DNA from: Modestobacter sp.
GTDB taxonomy: Bacteria > Actinomycetota > Actinomycetes > Mycobacteriales > Geodermatophilaceae
NCBI GenBank assembly: GCA_025965635.1
Contig: JAOPWO010000142.1
Span: 1 to 19,942, forward strand
Length of the DNA: 19,942 nt
Direction of reading: 5' to 3'
The notes beneath the pieces are model-generated. The model was given only the letters and a program-made list of their open reading frames with translations. It did no database searches and was not told where the DNA came from. Position numbers and translations under genes: made by a program. Of this stretch, positions 13,343-19,942 are shown piece by piece; the first letter of the stretch is position 1; every line of letters starts with the position of its first letter.

Positions 13343-15505
13343 TCAGGCGGCTGCGCTGCCCGCCGGACGGGCAGGTGTGACGGCGTGGGCGTGCGCGAGG
13401 TCGACGGCGTCCTCGGGGACCGCGTCGGCCTTGGGGCGACCGATGCTCTTGGCGATGGTCACGGCGACGCCGCCGACGATCGCACCGATGAGCACGGCGA
13501 TGGCGAACAGCACGGCGTTGCTCATCGCGAAGAACACGAAGATGCCGCCGTGCGGGGCGCGCAGCTCGATGCCGCTGACCGCCACGATCGCGCCGGTGGT
13601 GGCGCCCCCGAGCATCATCGAGGGGATCACCCGCAGCGGGTCGGCCGCGGCGAACGGGATGGCGCCCTCGGAGATGAACGAGGCGCCCAGCAGCCAGGCG
13701 GCCTTGCCGTTGTCCCGCTCGGCCGGGGTGTACAGCTTCGGCCGGAGCAGCGTGCTGGACAGGGCCATGGCCAGCGGCGGCACCATGCCGGCGGCCATGA
13801 CCGTGGCCATGATCACCAGGGGTGCGCCGCCGGTGGTGGCAGCGGCCGCCAGACCGGTGGTGGCGAACACGTAGGCGGCCTTGTTGACGGGCCCGCCGAG
13901 GTCGAAGCACATCATCAGGCCGAGGATGATCCCGAGCAGGATCGCCGATGTGCCGGTCAGGCCGTTGAGGAAGTCACCCAGCCCGGTGAGCGCGGCGGCC
14001 AGCGGCTGGCCCAGGACGACGACCATCAGGCCGCTGGAGACCAGCGTGGCCAGCAGTGGGATGATCACCACCGGCTGGAGACCGCGGGCCCAGGTGGGGA
14101 GCTTCCAGCGGCTGATCCAGCGCGCGACGAAGCCGGCCAGGATGCCGCCGACGACACCGCCGAGGAAGCCGGCGCCCACGGTCAGCGACACCGCGCCGAC
14201 GACGAAACCGGGGACGATGCCGGGCCGGTCGGCGATCGCGTAGGCGATGTAGCCGGCCAGCGCCGGGACGAGGAAGCCGAAGGCCGCCTGGCCGAGGACG
14301 GTGCAGACGGCGCCGAGGTAGCCGAGGAAGCCGTCGTTGAGCCCCTCGACCCCGGAGGCGACCGGGAGGTTGAAGAAGTGGTTGTTCAGCGCCCAGTTCG
14401 CGGCGTAGCTCAGGCCCTCGGTGTCCGGGTCGGGGTTCACGATCTGGTATCCGCCGAAGAGGAAGCCCAGCGCGATGAGCAGACCGCCGGCCGCGACGAA
14501 CGGGATCATGTAGCTGACGCCGGTGAGCAGCCAGCGGCGGATCTCCCCGCCCAGCGACGGCTTCCCGCCGTCCCCGGCCGGGGACGGCTCGCCCGCGCCG
14601 GCGGTGCCGGGCACCCGGCGTCCGTTCGGGTCGTCGGCGGCGGCCAGCGCCTCGCGGATCATCACCTGCGGCTCGTTCATCGCCCGCTTGGTGCCCGACT
14701 GCACCAGCGGCTTCCCGGCGAAGCGGTCACGGTCCTTGACGCCGACGTCCACGGCGAAGATCGCCGCGTCGGCCCGGCTGATCACCGAGGGGTCCAGCGG
14801 GGTGGAACCCGACGAGCCCTGGGTCTCCACCTGCAGGTCGACGCCCATCTCCTGGGCGGCGGCGGTCAGCTTGTCGGCGGCCATGTAGGTGTGCGCGATG
14901 CCGGTCGGGCAGGCGGTGACCGCCACGATGCTGCGCCGGGCGCCACCGCTGGGCTGCTCCGGCGACGCGGTCGCCGGAGCGGTCGCACCGGCGGAGGTGG
15001 CCGTCGCGCCGCCAGCGGGAGCGGCGGCTGGGGGAGCGGCAGCGGGCGTGGCAGCTGGGGAGACGACCTCCTCCACGAGGGCCACCACCTCCTCCGCCGT
15101 GGCGGCCGCCCGCAGCGAGGCGACGAAGGCCGGGCGGACCAGCGCCCGGGCCAGGGCGGTGAGCAGGGTGAGGTGGTCGGCGTCGCCGTGCTCGGGCGCG
15201 GCGATGAGGAAGGCCAGGTCGGCCGGCCCGTCAGGGGCGCCGAAGTCGACCGGCGGGGAGAGCCGGGCGAAGGCCAACGACGCCTGGGTGACCGCACCGG
15301 ACCGGCAGTGCGGGATCGCGATCCCGCCGGGGAGCCCGGTCGCCGCCTTGGCCTCGCGGGCCATCGCGTCGGCGCGCAGCGCTTCGGCGGAGGTGGCCCG
15401 GCCGGCGTCGGCGACGAGACCGGCCAGCCGGCCGACGACGTCGCTCTTGTCGCGGCCGAGATCGGCGTCGATCGCCACCAGCGAGGTGGTGATGAGTGCG
15501 GACAT
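13343..15505 (-). CDS. fruA: Fructose-specific PTS permease, EIIABC fusion
   Basis: This 720-residue protein imports fructose and phosphorylates it to fructose-1-phosphate. Domain order is EIIA (about 1-150, phospho-His66 in GGIAIPHCRSG), an Ala/Pro/Thr-rich linker (about 150-188), EIIB (about 190-290, phospho-Cys199 in VAVTACPTGIAHTYMAADKL), a second linker, and EIIC (about 335-690) with many membrane spans. EIIC shows YMIPFVAAGGLLIALGFLFG, FDLGGPVNKAAYVF and FISEGAIPFAAADP, the last being the conserved sugar-binding-type loop. The ATG at 15505 has GGGAGA 7-8 nt upstream. It follows fruK with a 26-nt gap. The same frame stays open far upstream through fruK and into fruR, but that part overlaps genes in other frames and is not coding. 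Confidence 0.95.
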   Translation of the reverse strand: MSALITTSLVAIDADLGRDKSDVVGRLAGLVADAGRATSAEALRADAMAREAKAATGLPGGIAIPHCRSGAVTQASLAFARLSPPVDFGAPDGPADLAFLIAAPEHGDADHLTLLTALARALVRPAFVASLRAAATAEEVVALVEEVVSPAATPAAAPPAAAPAGGATATSAGATAPATASPEQPSGGARRSIVAVTACPTGIAHTYMAADKLTAAAQEMGVDLQVETQGSSGSTPLDPSVISRADAAIFAVDVGVKDRDRFAGKPLVQSGTKRAMNEPQVMIREALAAADDPNGRRVPGTAGAGEPSPAGDGGKPSLGGEIRRWLLTGVSYMIPFVAAGGLLIALGFLFGGYQIVNPDPDTEGLSYAANWALNNHFFNLPVASGVEGLNDGFLGYLGAVCTVLGQAAFGFLVPALAGYIAYAIADRPGIVPGFVVGAVSLTVGAGFLGGVVGGILAGFVARWISRWKLPTWARGLQPVVIIPLLATLVSSGLMVVVLGQPLAAALTGLGDFLNGLTGTSAILLGIILGLMMCFDLGGPVNKAAYVFATTGLAAAATTGGAPLVIMATVMAAGMVPPLAMALSSTLLRPKLYTPAERDNGKAAWLLGASFISEGAIPFAAADPLRVIPSMMLGGATTGAIVAVSGIELRAPHGGIFVFFAMSNAVLFAIAVLIGAIVGGVAVTIAKSIGRPKADAVPEDAVDLAHAHAVTPARPAGSAAA

Positions 15506-15531
15506 GGGCGGCTCTCCCTGCGTTGGGTGGG

Positions 15532-16530
15532 TCATCGGGCGGGCGGGACTGCCGGGCCGGCGACGGCATCGCTGCCGGACCGGACTGGGATGGCGGACGG
15601 GTCGACCTGGTCGGGGGTGGGGACGGCCGAGCCCGGGAGCGCGGCGCTGCCGGACCCGTAGGCCACCGCGGTGCGCAGTCGATCGGCCGGTCCGGCCCCG
15701 GCCAGGTCGGCGAGCAGGAACCCGGCCAGGCTGCTGTCCCCGGCACCGACGGTGCTGCGCACGGTGACCCTGGGCGGGCTCGCCGACCAACGCTCCCCGT
15801 CCGCGCCCGACAGCAGCGCACCGTCGGCGCCGAGGGTGAGCAGCACCTGGCCGACGCCGCGCGCGTGCAGCCAGTCGACCGCGGCCAGCAGCGCGGCGGG
15901 GTCGGCGGCCAGGGCGGCCTCCGTCGTGCCGGCCAGCTGGGCCAGCTCCTCGGTGTTGGGCTTGAGGAGGTCGGGGGCGGCTTCCGGGCCCGCGGCGAGC
16001 AGCGCCAGCAGCGGCGCCTCGGAGGTGTCGACGGCGATCCGGGCGCCGGTGTCCCGCAGTGCGCGCACCAGCTCGGCGTACCAGTCGGCCGGGGTGCCGG
16101 GGGGCAGCGAGCCGGACAGCACGATCCAGCCGGCCGGGTCGGCGTGCTCGCGGACCGCCGCGGTCAGCGCCCGCCGGATCTCGGCACTCAACGGCGCGCC
16201 GGGCTCGTTCAGCTTGGTGGTGGTGCCGTCGGGCTCGGTGAGCGTGTAGTTGGTGCGCACCGGCGTGCCGGCCGGGACGGTGACCAGGGGCAGACCCAGG
16301 GCCCGGAGCGCGGTGACGATCGGGTCGTGGCCGTCGGCCGGCAGCACCGGGACGACGGGGGTCCCGGCGGCGGCCAGGGCGCGGGCGACGTTGACCCCCT
16401 TCCCGCCGGGCTCGGTGCGGCTGGTCCCCAGCCGGACGACGCCGCCGCGGTCGAGCCGGCCGGGAAGGGCGAGCGTGCGGTCCAGGCTGGGGTTGGCGGT
16501 GAGGGTCACGACCGCGGAGGTGCCGCTCAC
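15532..16530 (-). CDS. fruK: 1-phosphofructokinase
   Basis: FruK phosphorylates fructose-1-phosphate, the product of FruA, to fructose-1,6-bisphosphate for glycolysis. The 332 residues show the PfkB/ribokinase fold with VVTLTANPSLDRTL at the start, the EPGGKGVNVARAL substrate motif, and the ATP/anion-hole motif STVGAGDSSLAGFLLADL with its catalytic Asp near residue 265. KPNTEELAQLAG is also typical. The C-terminal 30 residues are low-complexity Pro/Ser/Ala and extend beyond the usual fold. The start codon is GTG at 16530 and overlaps the fruR stop by 4 nt (GTGA), which indicates coupled translation. Confidence 0.93.
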   Translation of the reverse strand: MSGTSAVVTLTANPSLDRTLALPGRLDRGGVVRLGTSRTEPGGKGVNVARALAAAGTPVVPVLPADGHDPIVTALRALGLPLVTVPAGTPVRTNYTLTEPDGTTTKLNEPGAPLSAEIRRALTAAVREHADPAGWIVLSGSLPPGTPADWYAELVRALRDTGARIAVDTSEAPLLALLAAGPEAAPDLLKPNTEELAQLAGTTEAALAADPAALLAAVDWLHARGVGQVLLTLGADGALLSGADGERWSASPPRVTVRSTVGAGDSSLAGFLLADLAGAGPADRLRTAVAYGSGSAALPGSAVPTPDQVDPSAIPVRSGSDAVAGPAVPPAR

Positions 16531-17294
16531 GCCACGACCACCTCGACGCCGTTCTCCTCGAGGTGGGCCACCACGTCGAGGTCGGCGTCCTCGTCGGTGA
16601 CCAGCACGTCGACGTCCGGCACCGCCGCGAAGCGGACCAGGTGCTCGCGGCCCAGCTTGGTGCTGTCGGCGAGGACGACGACCCGCTGGCCGGCCAGCAC
16701 CATGGCCCGCTTGACCGCGGCCTCGCGCTCGTCGGGGGTGGAGAAGCCGTGCCCGGCGCTGATCCCGTTGGCGCCGAGGAAGACGACGTCCACCCGGAGG
16801 TCGGCCAGGGCGCGGACGGTGGTCTCACCCACCGCGGTCTGGGTGACCCCGCGGACCCGACCGCCCAGCACGTGCAGCTCGACGCCGACCGCCGCGGCCA
16901 GCCGGGCGGCGATCGGCACCGAGTTGGTGACGGCCAGCAACTGGCGGTCTGCGGGCAGCACGTCGGCCAGGGCGGCGGTGGTGGTGCCGCCGTCCAGCAG
17001 CAGGCTGCCCCGGTTGCCGGGTACGAGGGCCAGTGCCGCCGTGGCGATCCGGCGCTTCTGCTCCATCCGGGCGCCGCCCCGCTCGCCGAGGCCGGGCTCG
17101 GCGACGGTGAACAGCCCCGCGGGCACGGCGCCGCCGTGCACCCGGCGGAGCATGCCGGCCCGCTCCAGGACGGCCAGGTCGCGGCGGACGGTCTCGGTGG
17201 TCACCCCGAAGCGCTCGGCGACGTCGGTGACCGCCACCCGGCCCCGGTCGCTGACAAGGCCGGCGATGGCCTGCTGACGTTCCTCCGCGTACAT
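16527..17294 (-). CDS. fruR: DeoR-family transcriptional regulator of the fructose PTS
   Basis: This 255-residue regulator begins MYAEERQQAIAGLVSDRGRV, the classic DeoR-family start, followed by the helix-turn-helix DVAERFGVTTETVRRDLAVL and the LRRVHGGAV wing. The C-terminal sugar-phosphate-binding domain includes LLLDGGTTTAALADVLP, VTNSVPIAARLAA and VVFLGANGISAGHGFSTPD. In related clusters such regulators repress the operon until fructose-1-phosphate or a related sugar phosphate binds; this is inferred from context here. ATGs at 17315 and 17378 are in frame. The latter lies in the predicted promoter, and 17294 matches the family start and has GGAGG close by. A repeated peptide (MHAERRA then MYAEERQ) marks the two lower starts. 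Confidence 0.9.
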   Translation of the reverse strand: MYAEERQQAIAGLVSDRGRVAVTDVAERFGVTTETVRRDLAVLERAGMLRRVHGGAVPAGLFTVAEPGLGERGGARMEQKRRIATAALALVPGNRGSLLLDGGTTTAALADVLPADRQLLAVTNSVPIAARLAAAVGVELHVLGGRVRGVTQTAVGETTVRALADLRVDVVFLGANGISAGHGFSTPDEREAAVKRAMVLAGQRVVVLADSTKLGREHLVRFAAVPDVDVLVTDEDADLDVVAHLEENGVEVVVA

Positions 17295-17353
17295 GGCCCT
17301 CCGTTCCGCGTGCATGGCCGTCCGGTTCTGTGGGGACAGCGTTGTGTTGTGTT

Positions 17354-17383
17354 GTTCTACGTGGGTATGTGTTGACAAGTCAA
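17354..17383 (-). promoter_or_regulatory. Likely promoter of the fruR-fruK-fruA-ptsH operon
   Basis: On the minus strand TTGACT (17383-17378) and TAGAAC (17359-17354) are 18 nt apart. The predicted start near 17347 leaves a leader of about 50 nt before the ATG at 17294. The -35 box lies inside a 12-bp palindrome, which suits repression. The leader contains repeated AACAC units. Confidence 0.45.
17372..17383. promoter_or_regulatory. Palindrome TTGACAAGTCAA, candidate FruR operator and shared -35 region
   Basis: This is a perfect 12-bp palindrome. Read on the plus strand its first six bases are TTGACA, a consensus -35 box for ptsI. Read on the minus strand it starts TTGACT, the -35 box for fruR. 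A protein bound here could control both divergent transcripts. Confidence 0.5.
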
Positions 17384-17391
17384 GGGGAACT

Positions 17392-17407
17392 CGTGACTCT
17401 TGTCACG
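17392..17407. promoter_or_regulatory. Inverted repeat CGTGAC-N4-GTCACG, second candidate operator
   Basis: The arms are perfect 6-mers around TCTT. The centre lies 22 bp from the centre of the preceding palindrome, that is two turns of the helix, so proteins bound at both would face the same side. It overlaps the expected -10 region for ptsI. Confidence 0.45.
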
Positions 17408-17435
17408 GCACCTCCACTCGGGTGCCCCTCCGTCC

Positions 17436-17455
17436 CGGGTCACCACGGTGACCCG
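17436..17455. promoter_or_regulatory. Perfect 9-bp inverted repeat CGGGTCACC-AC-GGTGACCCG in the ptsI leader
   Basis: Two exact 9-nt arms flank a 2-nt spacer, 46 nt before the ptsI ATG. It shares the GTCAC/GTGAC core with the repeat at 17392. With only 2 nt between arms it suits a protein-binding site better than an RNA hairpin. Confidence 0.45.
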
Positions 17456-17501
17456 CCTCCCGGCGCTCCGCCGGGCCGAGCCAGACAAGCGAGGCACGCC
17501 C

Positions 17502-19208
17502 ATGTCGTCCCCAACTCCGACCGCGCTGCCCGACGCGCTCGCCGGACCGGTGGTCCACACCGGCACCCCGGTGGTCCCCGGCGTGGCGCTGGGCCCCGTG
17601 GTGTGGCCCACCGGCGTCGTGCAGTTGCCCGGATCGGACGCCGCCGCGGTGCCCGAGGGTGAGCGGCTGGCCGAGCGGGCCCGGTTCGCGGCGGCTGCCG
17701 CGACCGTTGCCGAGCGGCTGGCCGAGCGGGCGGCGGCCGCCACGGGCGTGAGTGCGGAGGTGTTGGCGACCACCGCGGGCCTGGCCCGGGACCGGGGGCT
17801 GATGTCGGCCGTCGAGCAGCGGATCGACGCCGGCGCCTCCGCCCCGGTGGCCACGGTCGCCGCCGCGCAGCAGTTCGTGGAGCTGTTCACCGGTCTGGGC
17901 GGGGTCATGGCCGAGCGGGCCACCGACGTCCGCGACGTCCGGGACCGGATCGTCGCCCAGCTCACCGGTCAGGGGGAGCCCGGGGTCCCGTCGCCCGAGG
18001 TCCCCTCGGTGCTGCTCGCCGACGATCTCGCGCCTGCCGACACCGCGGGGCTCGACCCGGCCCGGATCATCGCGCTGGCCACCCGGCTCGGTGGGGCCAC
18101 CAGCCACACCGCGATCATCGCCCGCCAGCTCGGGCTGCCCTGCGTGGTCGGCGTCGGCGGGCTCGCCGACGTGCCGGCCGGTGCGCTCGTGCTGGTGGAC
18201 GGCGAGCAGGGCACCGTGACCGTCGACCCCGAGCCGGTGTCCGCCCGTGCCCGGGTGGCCGATGCCCGCGCGGTGGCTGCCGCGCTGGCCCGGTACCGCG
18301 GCCCCGGCGCGACTCGCGACGGACACCCCGTGCAGGTGCTGGCGAACGTGCAGGACGGCGTGGGTGCCCGCGCCGCCGCTGGAGCCCACGCCGAGGGTGT
18401 CGGGCTGCTGCGCACGGAGCTGGCCTTCTTCGGCCGCACCACCGAACCCTCCGTCGCCGAGCAGGCTGCCGGCTATGCGGAGGTGTTCGCCGCCTTCCCC
18501 GACGGGAAGGTCGTCCTGCGCACCCTGGACGCCGGCTCGGACAAGCCGCTCGCCTTCGCCACCCCGCCGGACGAGGCCAATCCGGCCCTCGGCGTCCGGG
18601 GGTTGCGGGTGGCCCGTCGGGACCCGGGCCTGCTGACCCGCCAGCTCGACGCCGTGCAGCAGGCGGCCCGGGCCACCGGCTCGCACCCGTGGGTGATGGC
18701 GCCGATGGTCGCGACGGTGGCAGAGGCCGCGGACTTCGCCGCCCAGGTCCGGCAGCGCGGGCTGGTGCCGGGCGTCATGGTCGAGGTGCCGTCGGTCGCC
18801 CTGCTGGCCGACCGGTTCCTGGAGCACCTCGACTTCCTGTCCATCGGGACCAACGACCTGTCGCAGTACACGCTGGCCGCCGACCGGCTCTCCGCCGAGC
18901 TCGCCGACCTGACCGACCCGTGGCAGCCGGCGTTGCTCGCCCTCATCCGGGCCACTGCGGCGGCGGGTGAGCGGGCCGGCAAGCCGGTGGGGGTCTGCGG
19001 CGAGGCCGCGGCCGACCCGCTGCTCGCCTGTGTGCTGGTGGGCATGGGGGTGACGTCGCTGTCCTGCGCGGCCAGCTCGGTGGCCGGGGTGGGGGCGAAG
19101 CTCGCCACCGTCGACCTGGCCGCCTGTCGCCGGGCTGCCGAGGCAGCCCTGGCGGCCGGTGACCCGGCTGCCGCGCGCGCTGCCGCGCGCGCCGCGCTGA
19201 GCCGCTGA
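17502..19208 (+). CDS. ptsI: Phosphoenolpyruvate-protein phosphotransferase (PTS Enzyme I)
   Basis: Enzyme I takes phosphate from PEP and gives it to HPr, the first step of the PTS. The 568 residues include the HPr-binding N-terminal domain, the phospho-His motif GGATSHTAIIARQLGLPCVV (His202), and the C-terminal PEP-binding barrel with GVGLLRTELAFFGR, VLRTLDAGSDKPL, GVMVEVPSVALLADRF, FLSIGTNDLSQYTLAADR and the active-site Cys block GVCGEAAADP. The ATG at 17502 has GAGG 7 nt upstream; the frame extends further upstream but without coding character. It is divergent from fruR, the same arrangement as the ptsI/fruR-fruK-ptsF-ptsH cluster of Corynebacterium glutamicum. The C-terminus is encoded by a tandem 12-nt repeat. 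Confidence 0.95.
   Translation: MSSPTPTALPDALAGPVVHTGTPVVPGVALGPVVWPTGVVQLPGSDAAAVPEGERLAERARFAAAAATVAERLAERAAAATGVSAEVLATTAGLARDRGLMSAVEQRIDAGASAPVATVAAAQQFVELFTGLGGVMAERATDVRDVRDRIVAQLTGQGEPGVPSPEVPSVLLADDLAPADTAGLDPARIIALATRLGGATSHTAIIARQLGLPCVVGVGGLADVPAGALVLVDGEQGTVTVDPEPVSARARVADARAVAAALARYRGPGATRDGHPVQVLANVQDGVGARAAAGAHAEGVGLLRTELAFFGRTTEPSVAEQAAGYAEVFAAFPDGKVVLRTLDAGSDKPLAFATPPDEANPALGVRGLRVARRDPGLLTRQLDAVQQAARATGSHPWVMAPMVATVAEAADFAAQVRQRGLVPGVMVEVPSVALLADRFLEHLDFLSIGTNDLSQYTLAADRLSAELADLTDPWQPALLALIRATAAAGERAGKPVGVCGEAAADPLLACVLVGMGVTSLSCAASSVAGVGAKLATVDLAACRRAAEAALAAGDPAAARAAARAALSR
19167..19190 (+). repeat. Two tandem copies of a 12-nt unit at the end of ptsI
   Basis: GCTGCCGCGCGC occurs twice without a gap and adds AARA units to the Enzyme I C-terminus (AAARAAARAAL). 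It is in frame and probably arose by slippage. Confidence 0.7.
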
Positions 19209-19372
19209 CCGGCGTGCCGCCGAACATGACGAAAAGGCGACCACTGAACCGTCAGGGTCACTGATCCGTCGGTCACTATGCCGACGCAGCCTTCGTTCCG
19301 ATGGAATATTGGTCACCGCGCCTGCTTTGCTACAGGCGTACCAGTACCGTGACCATGGAAGAAGGCAGTGAC
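19209..19372 (+). promoter_or_regulatory. Intergenic region with repeated GGTCAC motifs, upstream of the small basic protein
   Basis: GGTCACT occurs at 19256-19262 and again at 19271-19277, each preceded by CCGTC, and GGTCAC recurs at 19311-19316. The region is clearly AT-richer than its neighbours (for example GGAATATTGG near 19304). A weak promoter could be TTGGTC (19309-19314) and TACAGG (19331-19336), 16 nt apart. No terminator for ptsI is obvious. Confidence 0.3.
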
Positions 19373-19528
19373 ATGACAAGCGTGACCTCCAGCTGGCGGG
19401 CCCGTCGGGCAGCGGCGCGTACGCGGCGGGCCCTGGAGCTCGCCGTCGCCCGCACGAGCAGCCCGGCGATGCGCGACGAGCTGCTGACCCTGGCCAACAG
19501 CAGCCAGTTCGGCACCGCCCTGCGCTGA
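19373..19528 (+). CDS. Small basic protein of 51 residues, function unknown
   Basis: The protein reads TSVTSSWRARRAAARTRRAL, then a segment with SSPAMRDELLTLANSSQFG near its end. It is strongly basic at the N-terminus (many Arg) and predicted helical, with a polar C-terminus. I do not recognise a named family, although small proteins with an N-terminal Arg-rich helix and an AMRDELL-type helix seem common in actinobacteria. The ATG at 19373 has GAAGG 7 nt upstream. An in-frame ATG at 19355 is possible but would place that ribosome site inside the gene. It sits alone between ptsI and a signalling gene, with its own AT-richer upstream region. Confidence 0.65.
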   Translation: MTSVTSSWRARRAAARTRRALELAVARTSSPAMRDELLTLANSSQFGTALR

Positions 19529-19589
19529 AGGGGGACCCCTCCCGCGCACCCCTCGCACGCTCGGATGAGCCCATGGAGGGAGCCGGGAC

Positions 19590-19942
19590 GTGCCCGGACG
19601 ACACTCGACCCCGGCCTCCACGACGGAGACCGGGGTCGTCTGCCGTCCAGGCCACCCGGACGGGTGGGATGCGGCCGTTCCGGCTCAGCAGCGGACCTGG
19701 CGCGCCGATCCTCGGACGGTGAGCACCCCGTGGCAACCGCGGCCCCGGCTGCCGTGGCGGCGACGCCGGCAACAGGGCGCCGACACCGAGCTGAGCGCGC
19801 TGCGCGCCCAGCTCCAGGCACTCCGGTCCGCCGCCACCGACCTGGTCGGCAGCGACGACCTGGACACCGTGCTGGACCGGATCGTGGCGCGCGCGGCCGA
19901 GGCCGTGCCGGCGCCCGCCCACGTGCTCGCCGTCCATGCGCC
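19590..19942 (+). CDS. N-terminus of a GAF-type signalling protein (partial)
   Basis: The frame is open to the window end, giving 117 residues. A basic stretch (RLPWRRRRQQ) is followed by a coiled helix ELSALRAQLQALRSAATDLV and then DDLDTVLDRIVARAAEAV, typical of the linker helix and first helix of a GAF domain in sensor kinases, phosphatases or diguanylate cyclases. The output domain lies outside the window. The GTG at 19590 has an excellent ribosome site (GGAGGGAG, 7 nt upstream), so I prefer it to the GTG at 19719, although the 43 residues between them are poorly conserved in appearance. The preceding 61-nt gap has only a weak GGGG/CCCC hairpin. Confidence 0.6.
   Translation, partial: MPGRHSTPASTTETGVVCRPGHPDGWDAAVPAQQRTWRADPRTVSTPWQPRPRLPWRRRRQQGADTELSALRAQLQALRSAATDLVGSDDLDTVLDRIVARAAEAVPAPAHVLAVHA

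Noticed and set aside
13127..15661. A long plus-strand open frame opposite fruA
   Set aside because: Its translation is Gly/Asp/Arg/Gln-rich with no domain, and it mirrors the codon pattern of fruA on the other strand.
13343..16828. One open frame of about 1160 codons running through fruA, fruK and fruR
   Set aside because: Only the part from 15505 to 13343 has coding character. Upstream it is Arg/Pro/Ser-rich and lies over fruK and fruR in other frames; high GC makes stops rare.
19529..19540. Hairpin AGGGG-GA-CCCCT as a terminator
   Set aside because: Only five pairs with a two-base loop, or four pairs with a four-base loop; too weak to call.
17403..19937. A long minus-strand open frame opposite ptsI
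   Set aside because: It is low-complexity His/Gly/Arg-rich sequence opposite a well-supported Enzyme I gene.
1..19942. A new mobile, defence or biosynthetic system
   Set aside because: No transposase, integrase, nuclease, toxin pair, CRISPR or large biosynthetic enzyme is visible. The genes fall into known metabolic, envelope and regulatory families plus a few small unknowns.

Overview
The window looks like ordinary chromosome from a very high-GC actinobacterium. Codons almost all end in G or C, several starts are GTG, some genes look leaderless (a TAnnnT box 6-8 nt before the ATG), and there is an actinobacterial-type c-di-AMP (ydaO) riboswitch ahead of an NlpC/P60 cell-wall hydrolase. Gene content and style fit Geodermatophilaceae (Blastococcus, Geodermatophilus or Modestobacter type), but that is an inference from impression, not from a search. 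I see no tRNA, rRNA, insertion sequence, CRISPR array, phage gene or defence island.

Layout. 1-1107: the end of a regulator-like wHTH protein (+), then a PRC-barrel/DUF2382 stress-type protein (-). 1275-4625: a PPK2 polyphosphate kinase (+), a YihY/BrkB membrane protein (-) whose 3' end overlaps it, and a large FAD-dependent oxidoreductase of the phytoene-desaturase/PYROXD2 type (-) preceded by a small, apparently frameshifted reading frame. 5099-6443: promoter, c-di-AMP riboswitch, a secreted coiled-coil NlpC/P60 endopeptidase carrying a one-base frameshift, and a terminator hairpin. 6541-8223: a DUF3817 membrane protein and a serine beta-lactamase-like hydrolase. 8153-9175: a frameshifted hypothetical protein coupled to an Lrp/AsnC regulator (-). 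9346-12958: a three-gene branched-chain 2-oxoacid dehydrogenase operon (E1alpha, E1beta, E2; no E3 here), divergent from the Lrp regulator and closed by a strong hairpin. 13040-19208: a complete fructose PTS: HPr, EIIABC, 1-phosphofructokinase and a DeoR-type repressor on the minus strand, with Enzyme I divergent on the plus strand. 19373-19942: a 51-residue basic protein and the start of a GAF-type signalling protein.

How the parts work together. The fructose module is self-contained: EI takes phosphate from PEP, passes it to HPr and then to the EIIA and EIIB domains of FruA; fructose enters as fructose-1-phosphate and FruK makes fructose-1,6-bisphosphate. The fruR/ptsI intergenic region holds three perfect dyads. 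The 2-oxoacid dehydrogenase operon is probably controlled by the divergent Lrp-family protein, and two dyads lie between them.

The most useful second looks are: the riboswitch attached to a frameshifted hydrolase; a cluster of apparent one-base losses in three loci between 4.6 and 8.5 kb (assembly indels or real decay); a perfect 17-bp inverted repeat inside the E2 linker; the dyads in the fruR/ptsI and Lrp/bkd regions; and a Tyr in place of the first Asn of the E1alpha thiamine motif. I found no convincing new multi-gene system.
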